Counted from the stretch's first letter, positions 10,899 through 25,162 are shown. The stretch is 64,000 nucleotides of DNA from Periplaneta americana (GCF_040183065.1 NC_091131.1:102921330-102985329), one strand, 5' to 3'. The notes: generated by a model from the letters alone, not told the origin. A program made the numbers and translations.

Positions 10899-13455
10899 GG
10901 TAAGCAAGCCTTCGTTTATGGTTCAAAATATGGATTTTTGGATTTCTGGTGTTCATTAGTACTTCAAGTGTTCTGAATGCGAATATGAGGTTTAGAATCG
11001 ATTCGGACCAAAATTGGATGTTTAATGAGCATATAATTGATTGCATGTCTTTTCTGACCACGCCCACTTTTGCAGACGTTAATGTTTTCTGTGTATTTCC
11101 TAAACCGTTGAAGATATTTTTATGAACTAACTCTTGTTTTTTGCGAGAAATTTCATATTTTCTTCTGATGCCTCTGTCAACTTTCTTTGGTCATGGTCAC
11201 CTATGGTTTGGTTTCCAAGGAAACGGCAAGCGAGGTAAACATAAATATTTGTTTTGTATTTGTGAAGGTAAAAAATGGGAAGAAATAAGAAGTTTGGAAA
11301 GAGTAAATTTACTGGGAACATTCATACAAGAAAGAAGTTACTAGTGATTTAATTAGTAATGGAAAAGTTAGTAATGTGTTTAGTGCAGAAGAGGTTTGAC
11401 CGAACACCATGTGAAGAAAATGTAGCAACTACCAGTGCCGGTAAGTGTGTTCATCGAAGAAGAAACTTTCATCGTCTATAGAACTATTTGATAAGATGTG
11501 TGAAATGCAACAGTCTAATATTTGTGAAAATAACATGTTAAAATCTGGTTATGTACTAGTGGACTGATGTCAAAAGCATTATCTCAACAAACAAAATGTA
11601 CATACTGTGAATGTGACTCTTTGTCAATTCAAGAAGACATAAAGAAACGAAAAAGACTTGCTACATCATTAGTAGTATAGTGTGTGCAGTGTGCAGAAAG
11701 GAAGGCACTTTTCAAACATCAAAAGTTATCGCTAGTGGATATGGAGCAAATACAAGATTCATATATGCGCTATGCTGTATTGAAAAAGATTATGCTGCTG
11801 GTAGATTGTGTGTCATGATGAATATCTAAGCCTCATTAAAAATTTCATAAGGTGATTGAACATATTCAAGAATCAATGATAGTGTCTCAAAGTTAATATG
11901 TTAGATAATATGTTGCAGTGCAATGCAATGACGGTGATGATAAGATTACAGTTGGAATAGATGGGACATGGCATAAGAGACACCACACTTCAAACCATGG
12001 AGTTGTGGTAGTTACTTCAGTTGATACAGGCAAAGTTTTAGATTCAGAATTGTTATCAAAATATTGTTATACATGCAAAAAGTTAGGGACTTATGAAGCT
12101 GGTGTAAAGAATTTTGATGGAAGCAGTGGTGGTATGTAGGCAGAGAGAGCTGTATGTATTTTTCAACGTTCCAACCAGACTCGTGGTGTAAAATACAAAC
12201 AGTACTTAGGTAATGGAGACAGTAAGAGTTTTTGTAAAAGTTGTGGAAAGTAAACCACATAGGGACGATTGTACTGTGGAGAAACTGGAGTGCATTGAAC
12301 ATGTACAAAAGCTCATGGGTTCCAGGCTTCGCAAACTCAAGAAAGATTTAGTGGGGAAGAATCTTTCAGATGGCAAAGGTGTTGGGGGATCAAAGACACT
12401 TATAGATGGGATGATAGATAAATTACAAAATTACTATGGTCAAGCCCTAAGAAATAATTTCGATAGTCTACAGCATATGAGGAATGCAGTATGGGCTACA
12501 TATTTTCACGAACTCTCCACAGACGATCATCTCCAATATGACCTGTGTCCTGAAGGTGACAATTCGTGGTGCCAATATAATAGAAAGGAACCTCATTATA
12601 AACACCATGGTTTACCAGAATCTCTCATGCTTGCCATAAAACCAATATATAGAGACTTCTCCCATTCAGAGTTGCTAAAAAATATTTGCACGGTAAGACT
12701 CAAAATACAAACGAAGCATTTAACCGTGTTCTGTGATGCAGGATCCCCAAAACAGCCTTTGTTAGTGTCAATACACTTAGATTAGGACTAACAGATGCCA
12801 TCATAACATTCAATGATGGAAATATTGGAAGAGTGGAAGTCTTACAAAAGTTGGGGATTGAACCAGGCTTCAACACCATAACCATCTTGAAGGAATTAGA
12901 CTCTCTTCGCATCAAAATAGCAGAAATGGTAATGGAGAAAATGGCAAAAAAAGGAAGAAAATTGAAGAGGAATAAGAAGAAAAGCCATGAGGACACAGAA
13001 GATCCAGATTATAGTGCTGGAATGTTCTAGCAATGCACTTAGGTATGAGAATATCTGTCAAAACTTTAACTCCATTTTTCTCAACTGTACATTTTTTGGA
13101 ACGTTGGTGCATGTTACATCAACACCATTAAAGATAAATGCATGAAATTTGGACTGGACATTAGGAAGACCATAACTAATAATAACTAATATGAAATGAA
13201 ATTGTTGTAAATTACTTAGAACATGAGTTTTCAAATTTTGAATTACAAATTTTAAACAAAAAATTAAACATTCAGAAAAAAATTAATAATTAAAAAACTA
13301 ATAACATCTGATCAAAACTGGTTCGTATTATTAAAGGTAAATGTATATTAAATAATCCCTGAAAATTTGGAGGTTGTACCTCAGATACATCCACAATAAA
13401 GTGCACCTGAAATTTTCAAATTTAACATGGGCGGTATAGGGAGGGCTTGCTTACC
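10899..13455 (+). mobile_element. Kolobok-like DNA transposon flanked by TTAA
   Basis: The inverted termini GGTAAGCAAGCC (10899-10910) and GGCTTGCTTACC (13444-13455) are exact 12-bp reverse complements, each bordered by TTAA (10895-10898 and 13456-13459). Between them on the plus strand is a degenerate transposase of the type databases label Mutator-like. TTAA duplications are a feature of Kolobok and piggyBac, not of Mutator (8-11 bp), and the transposase is not piggyBac-like, so Kolobok is the best fit. The 2.56 kb span looks full length but the coding region is broken. Confidence 0.8.
11275..13030 (+). pseudogene. Kolobok/Mutator-like transposase, frameshifted
   Basis: The start at 11275 gives MGRNKKFGKSKFTGN, typical of the basic N terminus of these insect proteins. 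Around 11700-11820 another frame gives EGTFQTSKVIASGYGANTR. From 11918, DDKITVGIDGTWHKRHHTSN and TGKVLDSELLSKYC hold the first catalytic aspartate (in IDGTW). The longest frame, 12213-12785, includes DDCTVEKLECIEHVQKLMGS, a NYYGQALR motif and EGDNSWCQY, all family landmarks. From about 12740 to 13030 the tail continues in another frame, with GIEPG and a lysine-rich end. At least four frameshifts or stops separate the parts, so it is inactive. Confidence 0.85.
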
Positions 13456-13459
13456 TTAA

Positions 13460-13589
13460 GTAAACATTCTGTAAAATACAGCGCAAAGTATCAATTAATA
13501 TTCAAATTATTTAAACTATTAGCAGTCAGTGAATAGCAAGGAGGCCATATTAATTGCTACTTTGCGCTGTATTTTATAGAATTTTTACT
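13460..13589. repeat. Short hairpin MITE abutting the Kolobok-like element
   Basis: GTAAACATTCTGTAAAATAC and its imperfect reverse complement near 13565-13589 bracket about 130 bp; the AATACAGCGCAAAGTA block is exact in both arms. TTAA lies just left and TTTAA just right, suggesting a TTA or TTAA target. Confidence 0.6.
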
Positions 13590-13599
13590 TTAAACCTCA

Positions 13600-13997
13600 T
13601 TACCCAATTTTGACTTACACCACGTTTGCTCTGAACATATCATATTTATACGCGATTCCACTTCATCACTCCCCATTCCAGATCTTTTTGTGGACTTCCT
13701 CTTTCCCTCCGGAATGATGTCAGTAGGGACTCAATTTTCTTTTTGACTTCTGCTCCCTACAATAAACAACAAACATGCATCCACTGAAAATAAATAAACT
13801 AAAATAATTTTCAAATTTTGCACGTGTTTGACTCGCCTACCTTGCAGCTGAACATCTTTCCAATAGCTTCCCAAACGTCATGTTTTCTTACTTTATTTGT
13901 GGTAAATAGGATGCTTGGAATTCCATGAAGTTTCCTGCTCCCTATATGCATTAATAAGATTTATAACAGCGTCTTCCGTCCACTCCAGTTTCGACAT
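13600..13997 (-). pseudogene. MADF-domain protein relic, two exons
   Basis: MADF is a Myb/SANT-like DNA-binding domain. From an ATG at 13997 the minus strand reads MSKLEWTEDAVINLINAYRE then QETSWNSKHPIYHK, and after a shift HDVWEAIGKMFSCK, ending at a GT donor (exon end 13841). An acceptor near 13757 opens a second exon with KKKIESLLTSFRRERG and, in another frame, GMGSDEVESRI. Two tryptophans and the WNxKHPxY pattern are typical of MADF. At least one frameshift and a stop are present. PIF/Harbinger transposons carry a companion protein of this class, and a Harbinger-like terminus lies just upstream near 14231, so transposon origin is likely; a dead host-gene copy is the alternative. Confidence 0.6.
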
Positions 13998-14129
13998 CCT
14001 GTTGGTGAAATTGAACTAAGCGCTGCGTTCTGCTACCAACTACAAATTAGTGGCAAATCCCGTCCACAACGAATATCAACTTCCTTTGATGTACCGACAA
14101 GCGACGGATCACTTCCGAAGGCAAACCAA

Positions 14130-14235
14130 ACGATCGTTTTGCCTTTGCTGCGACGTACACACGTTCCGATTTCAATCAGCGAATGCATTCGTTTGTCGTT
14201 CGTTGTTCGTTCGCTAAGTGTGTACGCACCTTTAT
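14130..14235. repeat. Harbinger-like terminus
   Basis: On the minus strand the sequence begins AGGTGCGTACACACTTAGCG followed by repeated CGAACG-type words. It sits 5' of the MADF relic in the right orientation to be the transposon's end. The opposite end was not found and may have been lost where the hairpin MITE and Kolobok-like element lie. Confidence 0.35.
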
Positions 14236-14239
14236 ATTC

Positions 14240-14770
14240 TTGTGCGTGGTTTATTAATGAAAAAATTGTGCAATGTCCTTTATTTCTGCTCCTTATGTCC
14301 TTGCTACTTAGAGAAGAAGTGAGCTATGGGTTATAAAAGTAGGCCTATTTCGAAACAAACGATAAACCAAGTAAATGGTTCACAAATAATGGACTTTAAT
14401 TATTAAATACTAATAAAACCAATATAATTCCATTTGAAACCCAGTTAACACCTAATAGCAATACGATATTAAAATAAAACTTCGACAATGGTATCCAAAA
14501 ATATTGTAAGACTCTCGGCTAGGCCGTATTGTTGTTGGCAATATTTCGACTGGAGGGACAGAAAAGAATATAATTGAAGACCTTCCCGGAAAAAGGATTG
14601 TAACATCAGATGAGTGAAATATGTAGGTGAGAAAAGTAATTTTAAAGCATATATTTGTAACAAATTATTACTTTCTAGGGAATAAACTTGAATCTTTGTT
14701 TAGCCAAATGGTTGTGATTGTAAACATTGGCCTAATTAAATAAATACTTCTGATTGAGGCTCTGGCTGAT
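14240..14770. other. Unassigned sequence
   Basis: No gene or repeat recognised. Confidence 0.35.
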
Positions 14771-14775
14771 ACGTA

Positions 14776-14970
14776 CAGTCTTAGAAAAAAATTTTGTCGC
14801 ACAGATACTTTGTCTCAGAAAGGAGGCAGTGCGCATGATCAGACAAAACTAATTTTATTACCTCAACTAGTTCTTCTCTTGTGAACCAGGTCGCTCGTAC
14901 TGTGATCATGCACACTACCTCCTTTCTGGAACATTAAATGTCTGTGCGACAAAACGTTTTTCTAAGGCTG
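14776..14970. repeat. TA-flanked MITE with long inverted repeats
   Basis: CAGTCTTAGAAAAA and TTTTCTAAGGCTG start and end a 195-bp element whose arms pair for about 65 bp, including TTTTGTCGCACAGA and AGAAAGGAGG. TA lies on both sides. Size, TA target and termini fit a Tc1/mariner-derived MITE. Confidence 0.8.
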
Positions 14971-15260
14971 TACATCTATATCAGACAATATTTCCTGACA
15001 TGCGAGATAACACACGACATTTATTAACCGTTTCAATACGTTCCCGTTTTTCACATTTACATTTTCACATTAAATAAAACAACAAAATACAACACTTGAT
15101 ATTCTCATTGATCTAAACGAAACTTGAGCACTTCACTTATGATATCATGCTGCACTGAAAGCTAAATTGTGAAAGGTACGAAATTTTGAATTGTGAATAA
15201 ACGGTGTCGATTTGGCTGTTTTGCTGAAAAATATTACTGTCGAAATAACCATAAATCGGT

Positions 15261-15512
15261 CAGGTCAAGCTGGCAGAAACGATGCATCCACCACTGTCGT
15301 GCAGAATGCAGTACGTGCAAGACAGAGCCTTGTTGGTAGTTGATAGCCTGACTGGTTACCTGTAGTCGAAAGGATTGCCTGAACGTCAGGTCAAGCTGGC
15401 AGAAACGGTGCATCCACCACTGTCGTGCAGAATGCAGTACGTGCAAGACAGAGCCTTGTTGATAGTTGATAGCCTGACTGGTTACCTGTAGTCGAAAGGA
15501 TTGCCTGAACGT
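15261..15512. repeat. Tandem duplication of a 126-bp unit
   Basis: CAGGTCAAGCTGGCAGAAAC begins at 15261 and again at 15387; the two 126-bp units differ at only a few positions. The unit contains GTGCAAGACAGAGCC and GGTTACCTGTAGTCG, words shared with the repeat family at 39137-39605. Near-identity implies a recent duplication. Confidence 0.85.
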
Positions 15513-15721
15513 AACGCAATGGAAGCGTGCAAGACGGAAACTCTTCGGTCGAATGCTACCTAGCCTGTTAGCCCGTTGGTAGCTGGTAAAATAGATCCCT
15601 TCATTTTTCCAGCTTCCAGCGACCTAAATGTTTTCACTGCCCATGTGTCCTGCGAGTCCGTAGAACTTTCCCACGTCCTAAACGCCTACTCTTCATTTCG
15701 ACGCGTATAATGGAGTGGGAA

Positions 15722-15786
<65 letters not shown>

Positions 15787-15885
15787 TTTATTGCCAGAAA
15801 AATACAATACCGAGAAATTGTAAATTTACAACATTCTAGCACTCCTCTAAAAGAGAGTTTCTCGTGCTCAAGGGAGGATTCGATA
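15500..15885. repeat. Repeat family with internal (TAA)n, copy 1
   Basis: The segment from GCGTGCAAGACGG through CGACGCGTATAATGGA, a (TAA)n array (15727-15784), then TGTTTATTGCCAGAAAAATA and on to GGGAGGATTC is matched in order by 39230-39590. The part after (TAA)n, read on the minus strand, ends CAATAAACATTATT..., like a LINE 3' end with an ATT tail. Either a LINE tail lies inside an older repeat or the family carries it constitutively. Confidence 0.7.
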
Positions 15886-15949
15886 CATAATAAATGTAGA
15901 CGCATAAATTACAACATAATAACATCTAAAATTAATCATTACTCATAAA

Positions 15950-16840
15950 AAAATTGCTTACATACATTTTCATATTTCAAATTGTTGGAGGTATATAGAT
16001 GTGCGTATTTTTTTTTATTAATTTGTTATAAATTCTAGGGCAGATACTAGTACTTTGGTTGAAAGCAGTGCTCGTTAAACACTTGAGTTCCAACAACGTA
16101 TTGTATCCATGCTTTTGGTTTTGTTTGTGAGGATATAATCTGAATTATGTGTGATTTTTATATATAAAATTTAATAATGCGTTGATATAAATTTGATGTA
16201 TTTTAAAGACTTTAAATTCGTAAAACAGTTTTTCGGTAGGATAATCGATATTTACAAATTTTGGAATGAGACTCAACCCGACCACTAAAGCCCATATTTT
16301 ATTGTGAAATTGTGAGATGAAGTACGAGTTGAAATGGATACTAACAAAAGGTAAAGGTAGCTCCTTCACATGCATAAAGATACTTGGGAGGCATGGAAAT
16401 AGAGCCCCATGCTTTCTTGATCTCGGCACTAGAATGAGATGTTGTGAAGTGGATATCAATAATAAAATAAGTAACTTTGTAAATGAATGATTGATATTTT
16501 ACAGAAAGTGACGATTTTAGAAACAACATAATTACCGGTACTGATCTTTTGGCAATTAATACATATTATTTTATCAATGCTCTATGTGTATCAGAAATAA
16601 CTATATGGGATTTAATGAAAGGTTTTATTATGACGCTTTCCAGAAAAGCGGAATTATTTAAGAGATTATTTCCGTACTGAAAATGCCCAATATATAAGGT
16701 AGTTTAGGAGAACCTGAAGACCAATACAATCCATCCTGGAACTTTTACAAATTGTTCTTGTTTCTTAAAGACAATTTTGAAAACAGAGTAAGTTCAGCTA
16801 CACTGACTGGCAGGCGCAAACAAGCTTTGTTCTGATCACC
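15950..16840. other. Unassigned sequence
   Basis: AT-rich; open frames here match no known family. Confidence 0.35.
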
Positions 16841-16850
16841 CTGACTTTAT

Positions 16851-17003
16851 GCCCAGCGACCAGCTAGCTTACGAGCGACCAACTCGGTAACCAGCCAGGC
16901 TCCGTCTTGTACACCCCGCCTTTCTGCCCAGCGACCAACTAGGTTACGAGTGACCAACTCGGTAACCAATTAGGCTCCGTCTTGTACTGTACGTACCCTT
17001 ATA
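16851..17003. repeat. 75-bp tandem dimer with family terminus
   Basis: CCCAGCGACCARCTAG recurs with a 75-bp period (16852 and 16927). Both units end GGCTCCGTCTTGTAC. The second runs into GTACGTACCCTTA, the reverse complement of the start of the 39137 copy, so this may be the right end of the family whose left part lies at 15261-15885. Confidence 0.6.
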
Positions 17004-17004
17004 C

Positions 17005-17480
17005 TCTGCTTTTATGACACTCAAACTTATTGGTATTTCACCCTAAACACAAATTTTCTCTGCTCGGCGCTTTTCTGAGATCTGTGAATAGTGATGCACC
17101 CTGAGGCTTCTAAAGACATTTTTGTCGAACGCTGCATACAGGGCATATAATTGCGTGCAATCTTTAACCTGGTTAGATTTAAACTAAATACAGTAGTAGG
17201 GCCTATTTAACATTTTCACGAAAATAAAAGGAGAAAAATAAATACAAATAAAATAGTAATAATAATTTGAACTATAGAGAGTGTGCTTTTCAAAGTAACA
17301 GCTCTGAATATTCGCCACTAGCACAACAATAGTTTTATGAAGTTTTACAATAATTTATTTCGTCACTTTCCTACATTTTATTGGCCTTAATTGTTTGGAT
17401 GATATGTAACTATGGAAACCTCTTGGGTGCGTAAATGCTATCGTGGCTCAAATTTTAGTCTTAGACAAAAATTACGCTAT
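17005..17480. other. Unassigned sequence
   Basis: No gene or repeat recognised. Confidence 0.35.
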
Positions 17481-17491
17481 TCCATTGTATT

Positions 17492-17677
17492 ATGCAACCT
17501 AAGCCGAACGAACAGCGACCAGCATCGTCTGGCCGCAATGTGCCAGAAGAGCAACCTCCGCCCTACAGTGCTCAAGACAGAAGAAGCAGAACTTTGTATC
17601 GACAACCTTTGCCTTACGGTCCGCCGCCGCCATATTCGCAGACGGAGGGAGAACTAAGAGGCAAGGCAATAATATAA
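17492..17677 (+). CDS. Candidate small proline-rich coding exon with two PPPY motifs
   Basis: The 61-residue frame begins MQPKPNEQRPASSGRNVP and holds PPPYSAQD and GPPPPYSQTE. PPxY motifs bind WW domains, for example of Nedd4-type ubiquitin ligases, and proline-rich PPPY N termini occur in LITAF-like and Ndfip-like membrane adaptors. The stretch is richer in GC than its neighbours and the two motifs are unlikely by chance. No downstream domain is visible, and I cannot name the gene; it may be a first exon whose splice donor I cannot fix, or a fortuitous frame. Confidence 0.3.
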   Translation: MQPKPNEQRPASSGRNVPEEQPPPYSAQDRRSRTLYRQPLPYGPPPPYSQTEGELRGKAII

Positions 17678-17679
17678 CG

Positions 17680-19446
17680 GTACAGTTTTAAGCTACCTGG
17701 ACACTGGCAAGCAGAAACATGTCTTGAACATTAAATAATCGTAATATTGAATCTCTAACGACTGGTTCTCAAATTTTATACTTGGAAGAGTAAAGATTCG
17801 GTGATAGTTTCTGAATTTAATTAACTCTCTCTTATTTATATATTTACACAAAGTAACATACGTTATTGTTAATTGGGCGTAAAATGGCATTTTATAGTCG
17901 TAGTGCGATGAAATTAAGTAAGTCATATTATACGATAGCAACAATTTCAGTGACGTGTCGTCAATGGACTAGTAGGACTAGCCTAGTCCTCCAAGTATCA
18001 CCAGATTATAAAATTTACTCATCTCATGTTTGAATTTTAAAAAGTTTCAAGACATGACAATTGACAACTTCAATCTGTTTCCTCATTAAGTGATTTTAAT
18101 GTAATTTTGTGCTTTTCTTTAGTTTCAATTTTTGCTCCATGTTTAGATTAAAATTATCTTCAACAATATGTATGGAATCTCCCTTCAGCACGAGATTTTA
18201 TCTCATTCAAGGGGACCTAGATTGTATTTAATGTATAATGATTGATTATATTTGCTAAATATTTCGTCATCTAGCAAATAAAGAAATTAAAATCAAATAA
18301 AATTATACAAAAGATTTAAATAAGAAATTTCAAATTTTCAGATAAATTTGAAATGTCAAGGTCTTTGGGGATCGCATTAAAATAGTTCGATTGTGGTGAA
18401 ATTTTGCAAGGAGCCCTATTTTATACATCGGAACAAGGTTAGGGGTTGGGAGTAACGAATTTCGATTGTTGAAAAATAAGGGCCACCCTAATGTAGGCCT
18501 ACATCTGACTTATATGGGTCATTCCATCGTTCCGAACATGACGCTGGGACTACATTTTTTGGGTTAAACCCGTTGATTACGTTTATTTCTTTGATATTTT
18601 TTTCGGGGAAAAAAACGTGGTAGGTGTTCTTGAATCTGCCCTCTTTCGATTCTTGTGAACTTCGTTATTAAATTATAATTCCTAAGCATTAGGCCAGTGG
18701 TTGCTACTGTGGATAATATCATCCATAGAGAGCATTTTTGGTTTTCGGATGGGCTGTAAGTTTAAGAGGCAGTATGGGAGCGTTTAAGTTTTTACGGATG
18801 TTACAGAAATCATTTTATGTTAATACTAGAGAAGGAAATATTTAACAAGAAAGAGGCTCAAATTTATTTTCAAATATATTTTCTATAATTTTCAGAGTAG
18901 CATACGTTTAATTAATGATGTTTACAAACATTTAACATAAGCCATGTTTTAACATAATTATGTTTGATTCATGAGAATTGTAAGTTAAGCCACGAAAAGA
19001 ATGAAATTTTGTTACTTTTTAAACGAGGATATATTGTTCATCTCGTAAAGTCGAGGATGTGTGAGCAGCAAGCCATTAGTCAGAAGTTCGGAGAAGAGAA
19101 ATTTGGAATATGCGTCCGGTGATAAAATTATATTATTTTGTTTTTGAATTTGTGATTTAATAAATTTGTATGAATTTATTTTTAATGTTTATTTATTTTT
19201 TATGTTTATTTTGAAGTAATTAAGTAAAAGTACAAAACATGAATTCACGGGTTAGTATAACCGATTTCAGCATGCTTATTAGTTATTACTACTGCGTGTT
19301 CAGTTCAAAATGTGTCATGGCTCTCTGTATGTCGTCATGTGGCTAGCTGATGAGCCTAGAGAGTTCAATCTTCCTACATTTCCGCAAAGGCGAATTACCT
19401 ATATGCAAGAGAAGTTGCCTAGCAAGTACGGCGTTCATTCTGAAGA
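17680..19446. other. Unassigned sequence
   Basis: Long AT-rich stretch. I see no gene, SINE or transposase fragment. Confidence 0.35.
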
Positions 19447-19454
19447 GTAATTAC

Positions 19455-21650
<2,196 letters not shown>

Positions 21651-21659
21651 GTAATTACT

Positions 21660-24120
21660 GATACGTACGGTAACGCCTATAGTGCCAGGAATGTGAACTG
21701 TTTGGAAACACGTACTGAGGTGAGTTTTTTTTTCTTACTGTCGGGATATGGGGAGAGGGTTAAGACGATTACTTACGTACAGTATTTGTTGACATTAACT
21801 TCGACGGTCAACATGGACACGGAGCATTTGATTTGTATTCTGGAATGTTGCCGTACGCAACCGATGATAACAAATACTCTGGGCACGACTTGCCCGCACA
21901 AAACACAGTTCGAAAGAGGTTATGGTAACACACAGACCGCCATCTGTTGCTACGACGTTCAAGTTATACCGTACACGTTCTTAAGTTCAGATTGAACGCC
22001 TTGATTAATAGGCACCTTCTCTGACATAAAAACTGAAACTCGCTTCAAATCGCTGACTCACCAACAGTGACGTCATGACACACTTTGAAATGAACACCCA
22101 GTAGAAAATGGATTTCTAGATGCTAAAAAGAGAAATTTAGGACTTTATAAAATCCAGTTTAGGACTTTTAGGAGTTTATGTAACATTAACAATTAATAAT
22201 TTCAATTTAGTACGGTAAATATTTCATTTTAAATGGAATTTAAGTACAAAGAACTGGTATTGACAGTGAGTGCTAATGAACTGAAGACTTAAATTATATC
22301 AGTGAAAGAGACTGATTGCTGATTGGTCAGTTTCATTTCGCATAACATGAACACCCTACCACCCCTTTTATGCTAGATGGACTTTTCCAAACGAACTTTT
22401 TTTTATATTTTGAATAGTTATCTTAGAATTTTTTCATTTTTAGTACCGACATTTTTATTTTAAAAGGCGCTTTTCAGGCACAAACATAGACTTTAGGCAT
22501 ATATATATAATTTGAACTGGTAATGGAAATTACGGGAAAACGGCTGAACGGATTTTAATGAGTGACCCCTCATTTTCATGCCTGGCATCCAAAGTTTTTC
22601 GGAAAAGTAGTAGTTTTCAGTGAAATGTCAATTTTTCTACATGATTTTCCTATTTTTCAAAATCTATCTGTTGTCAGTTTTGAGAACTAATTTTATTCAA
22701 TCACGGCCGACTTGATTGAATTTCAGAACAAAACACACACTACAATAAACAATAGGCTATTGCACGAAGGCCATGACCTGCAGGATTGCCGACACATTTA
22801 GAGCTCAATTCAATTTGTTATTAAAAACTGATTCTCCAGTGTATAATTTTCTGAGTACAGCTGTGTATTGGATATTCAAATCTACGAAACTTGAGGTGGT
22901 TTGATGACATTATTACCATTAGAAATTAAATATTATTATAGTTAATATCATGATGCATCTATTTTTTCATTAATTGTACATAATTTTGATGCTATATTGA
23001 TGACATGAAAGTGAAACGTTTTGTGGTTATGTAAGTAAATGTAGAGAATATCTTAATTTAGATCTTCATTTCTTTAATTTACTGAGTGGCTGCTATATAT
23101 AACTACAAAACTTAAGAAAGATAATAATATTGCTATTAAAAATCAATATATTTTTATACTTATTAACCCAGTGGGGTTGAGTCTTTTTCATATACTTAAT
23201 GGCGGTGTAGTGTAGATATTGATATGTGTCATTGTCTTCAGTATTGGCTCGAGAGAGCGCAAAAATTACAGTTCCTAAGGAAAGATCAAAAGGTTTTACT
23301 TACTGATAAAATAAGAGGCCTAGAAAATTTTGTAGTCTCCAGATCATTTCATCAGGATCTCTTAGTAGGATAAAATGATTTTACGCTCTACATTTCAAGT
23401 TCTACATGTAGCAACTATACGAAAATGCTATTGTTCGAAAGCTTAGCAAACCTGAATTTTTTAAACTTTTGCCTACAATCCACAATGACCTGAAATAGCT
23501 ACTGCTATCGTCCTGACATTGATACTTGCGTTTTCGCGTTGAAACTCAAAAACTGAAGTTGGATAGGTTCAAGAAAAAGTATTTGGCCTAAAAAAATCCA
23601 TTCAGAGGGAGTATGTTTCATTATTATGGAAACAAATAACTATCAAAAAGACAAGTATTCTTCATTGAAAATAAATCTGAAAAATTTTTATTTGAACGTC
23701 TAACGAACTTAGTTTGCAGCAGTATTTGCTGCACAAGCCACTAGTATATATATATATATATATATAAAGTTTGTAGTTAATTTAGACATTTTAGTTCATA
23801 TAGAATTTTAATAGGGGGACACTGTATACATGAAACGTAGATATATCTGAATAACACACGTCTAGGATGTAGCAAACAAAATAGGTACGGAATTAGAAAT
23901 CCGTTCTCTTGTTATTACTAAAGGTATAATATTTAACCAGGTTGGGGGCGGTAAAGAAAAACTGCACATTTGTATGTCATTGGTAACACGATAAAGAAGT
24001 TGTGAAACACGTAAAATTTATAAGGAAATATGTCGTATTAATGACACTAATTAAAAAAAAAAATTGTTACTCATTCCCTTATTGCTTTCACATACCAACT
24101 TGATGGTATCAAAGTGTTAT
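21660..24120. other. Unassigned AT-rich sequence
   Basis: No gene recognised. Near 22118-22180 TTTAGGAC words repeat, like subterminal repeats of a hAT end, but no terminus or duplication was found. A (TA)n run lies at 23745-23766. Confidence 0.35.
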
Positions 24121-24131
24121 TTGATAACACA

Positions 24132-24343
24132 AATTACCAGATGGCCCGGGTTCGAATCCCGGTCGGGGCAAGTTACCTGATTGAGGTTTTTTCCGGGGTT
24201 TTCCCTCAACCCAACACGAGCAAATGCTGGGTAACTTTCGGTGCTGGACCCCGGACTCATTTCACCGGCATTATCACCTTCATATCATTCAGACGCTAAA
24301 TAACCTAGCGTCGTAAAATAACCCAATAAAATAAAATAAAATA
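24132..24343 (+). repeat. tRNA-derived SINE, family A, 5'-truncated, with target duplication
   Basis: It keeps box B (GGTTCGAATCC), the body with GGGCAAGTTACCTG, TTTTTTCCGGGGTTTTCC and GCTGGGTAACTTTCGG, and the tail AAATAACCCAATAAAAT repeated. Box A is missing. ATAACACA is repeated at 24124-24131 and 24344-24351, the target duplication of LINE-driven insertion. SINEs of this kind are transcribed by Pol III and moved by a partner LINE. Confidence 0.92.
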
Positions 24344-24379
24344 ATAACACATATTGTTCTTATACAGTTAATACAATGC

Positions 24380-25030
24380 ATTGATTTATTCTTTTGCTTT
24401 TGTTGTAAACGAACTCAGATATACACTCTTTAACAGGGAAATTGGTTGCTGTTCAGAGACAAAGTCCCACTTCGGAATAGCTCGGGAATCATCGTGTGCG
24501 CTGTGTTCACACGCCTGCGTTTTACCCGAACCCCGACCTTGAACGAGGGGAAAGAGTTCTATCGCTAAGCCATAAAGGTTTCGTATGGAATGTGTCGTTT
24601 CGTGACAAACAAATACAACGCTGCTACGATTTGACTTCATCTTCGATGCTTAATTTTTCCCCATGTGAATTTTGCGTTCACCCGAACGACAAAGGCAAAT
24701 TCATGCTATAGAAGAGTGACCATTTTCCGTGCCAAAGGGTTTACATCCATCCATTATTTATAATGGAGCTCATGGCGAAATGGTTATGTTGCACAGTGAT
24801 CCTATCGGAGTGTGACGGACGAAGTGTCAGGACACTGGGCAGTCAAAGTACCATGATATGCCCCAATTGCGGCCACTCTTCCATTGGGAACGTCCAGTAC
24901 AGCTACAGACCTATGGCTTATATAATATCCTGTCTGATGTAAGTATTTCTTCATGGAAAATTGTAATAAACGGAACAAGCGGTGCATATCGTGCTGTTAG
25001 GCTGAAACATGCAGCCTTGGTAACACAGTT
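24380..25030. other. Unassigned sequence
   Basis: GC-richer than its surroundings but without recognised coding or mobile signature. Confidence 0.35.
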
Positions 25031-25035
25031 AAGGC

Positions 25036-25062
25036 CGAATAATTTCGAGGGAAAAATTGTAT
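25036..25062 (-). repeat. SINE family B 3' scrap
   Basis: AATAATTTCGAGGGAAAAAT is the reverse complement of the segment just after box B in family B SINEs (ATTTTTCCCTCGAAATTATT). A short remnant only. Confidence 0.5.
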
Positions 25063-25162
25063 TATCTTGATTTGCATAATACACGTCACTGTTCGTTAAC
25101 AGAAAACCACAATTTAAGTCACACGGAGTTAGTGTGCACTCGAAGTTGGTTGCTTGACGGTT

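Noticed and set aside
10899-13455. Classification as a Mutator element
   Set aside because: The flanks show a 4-bp TTAA, not the 8-11 bp duplication of Mutator.
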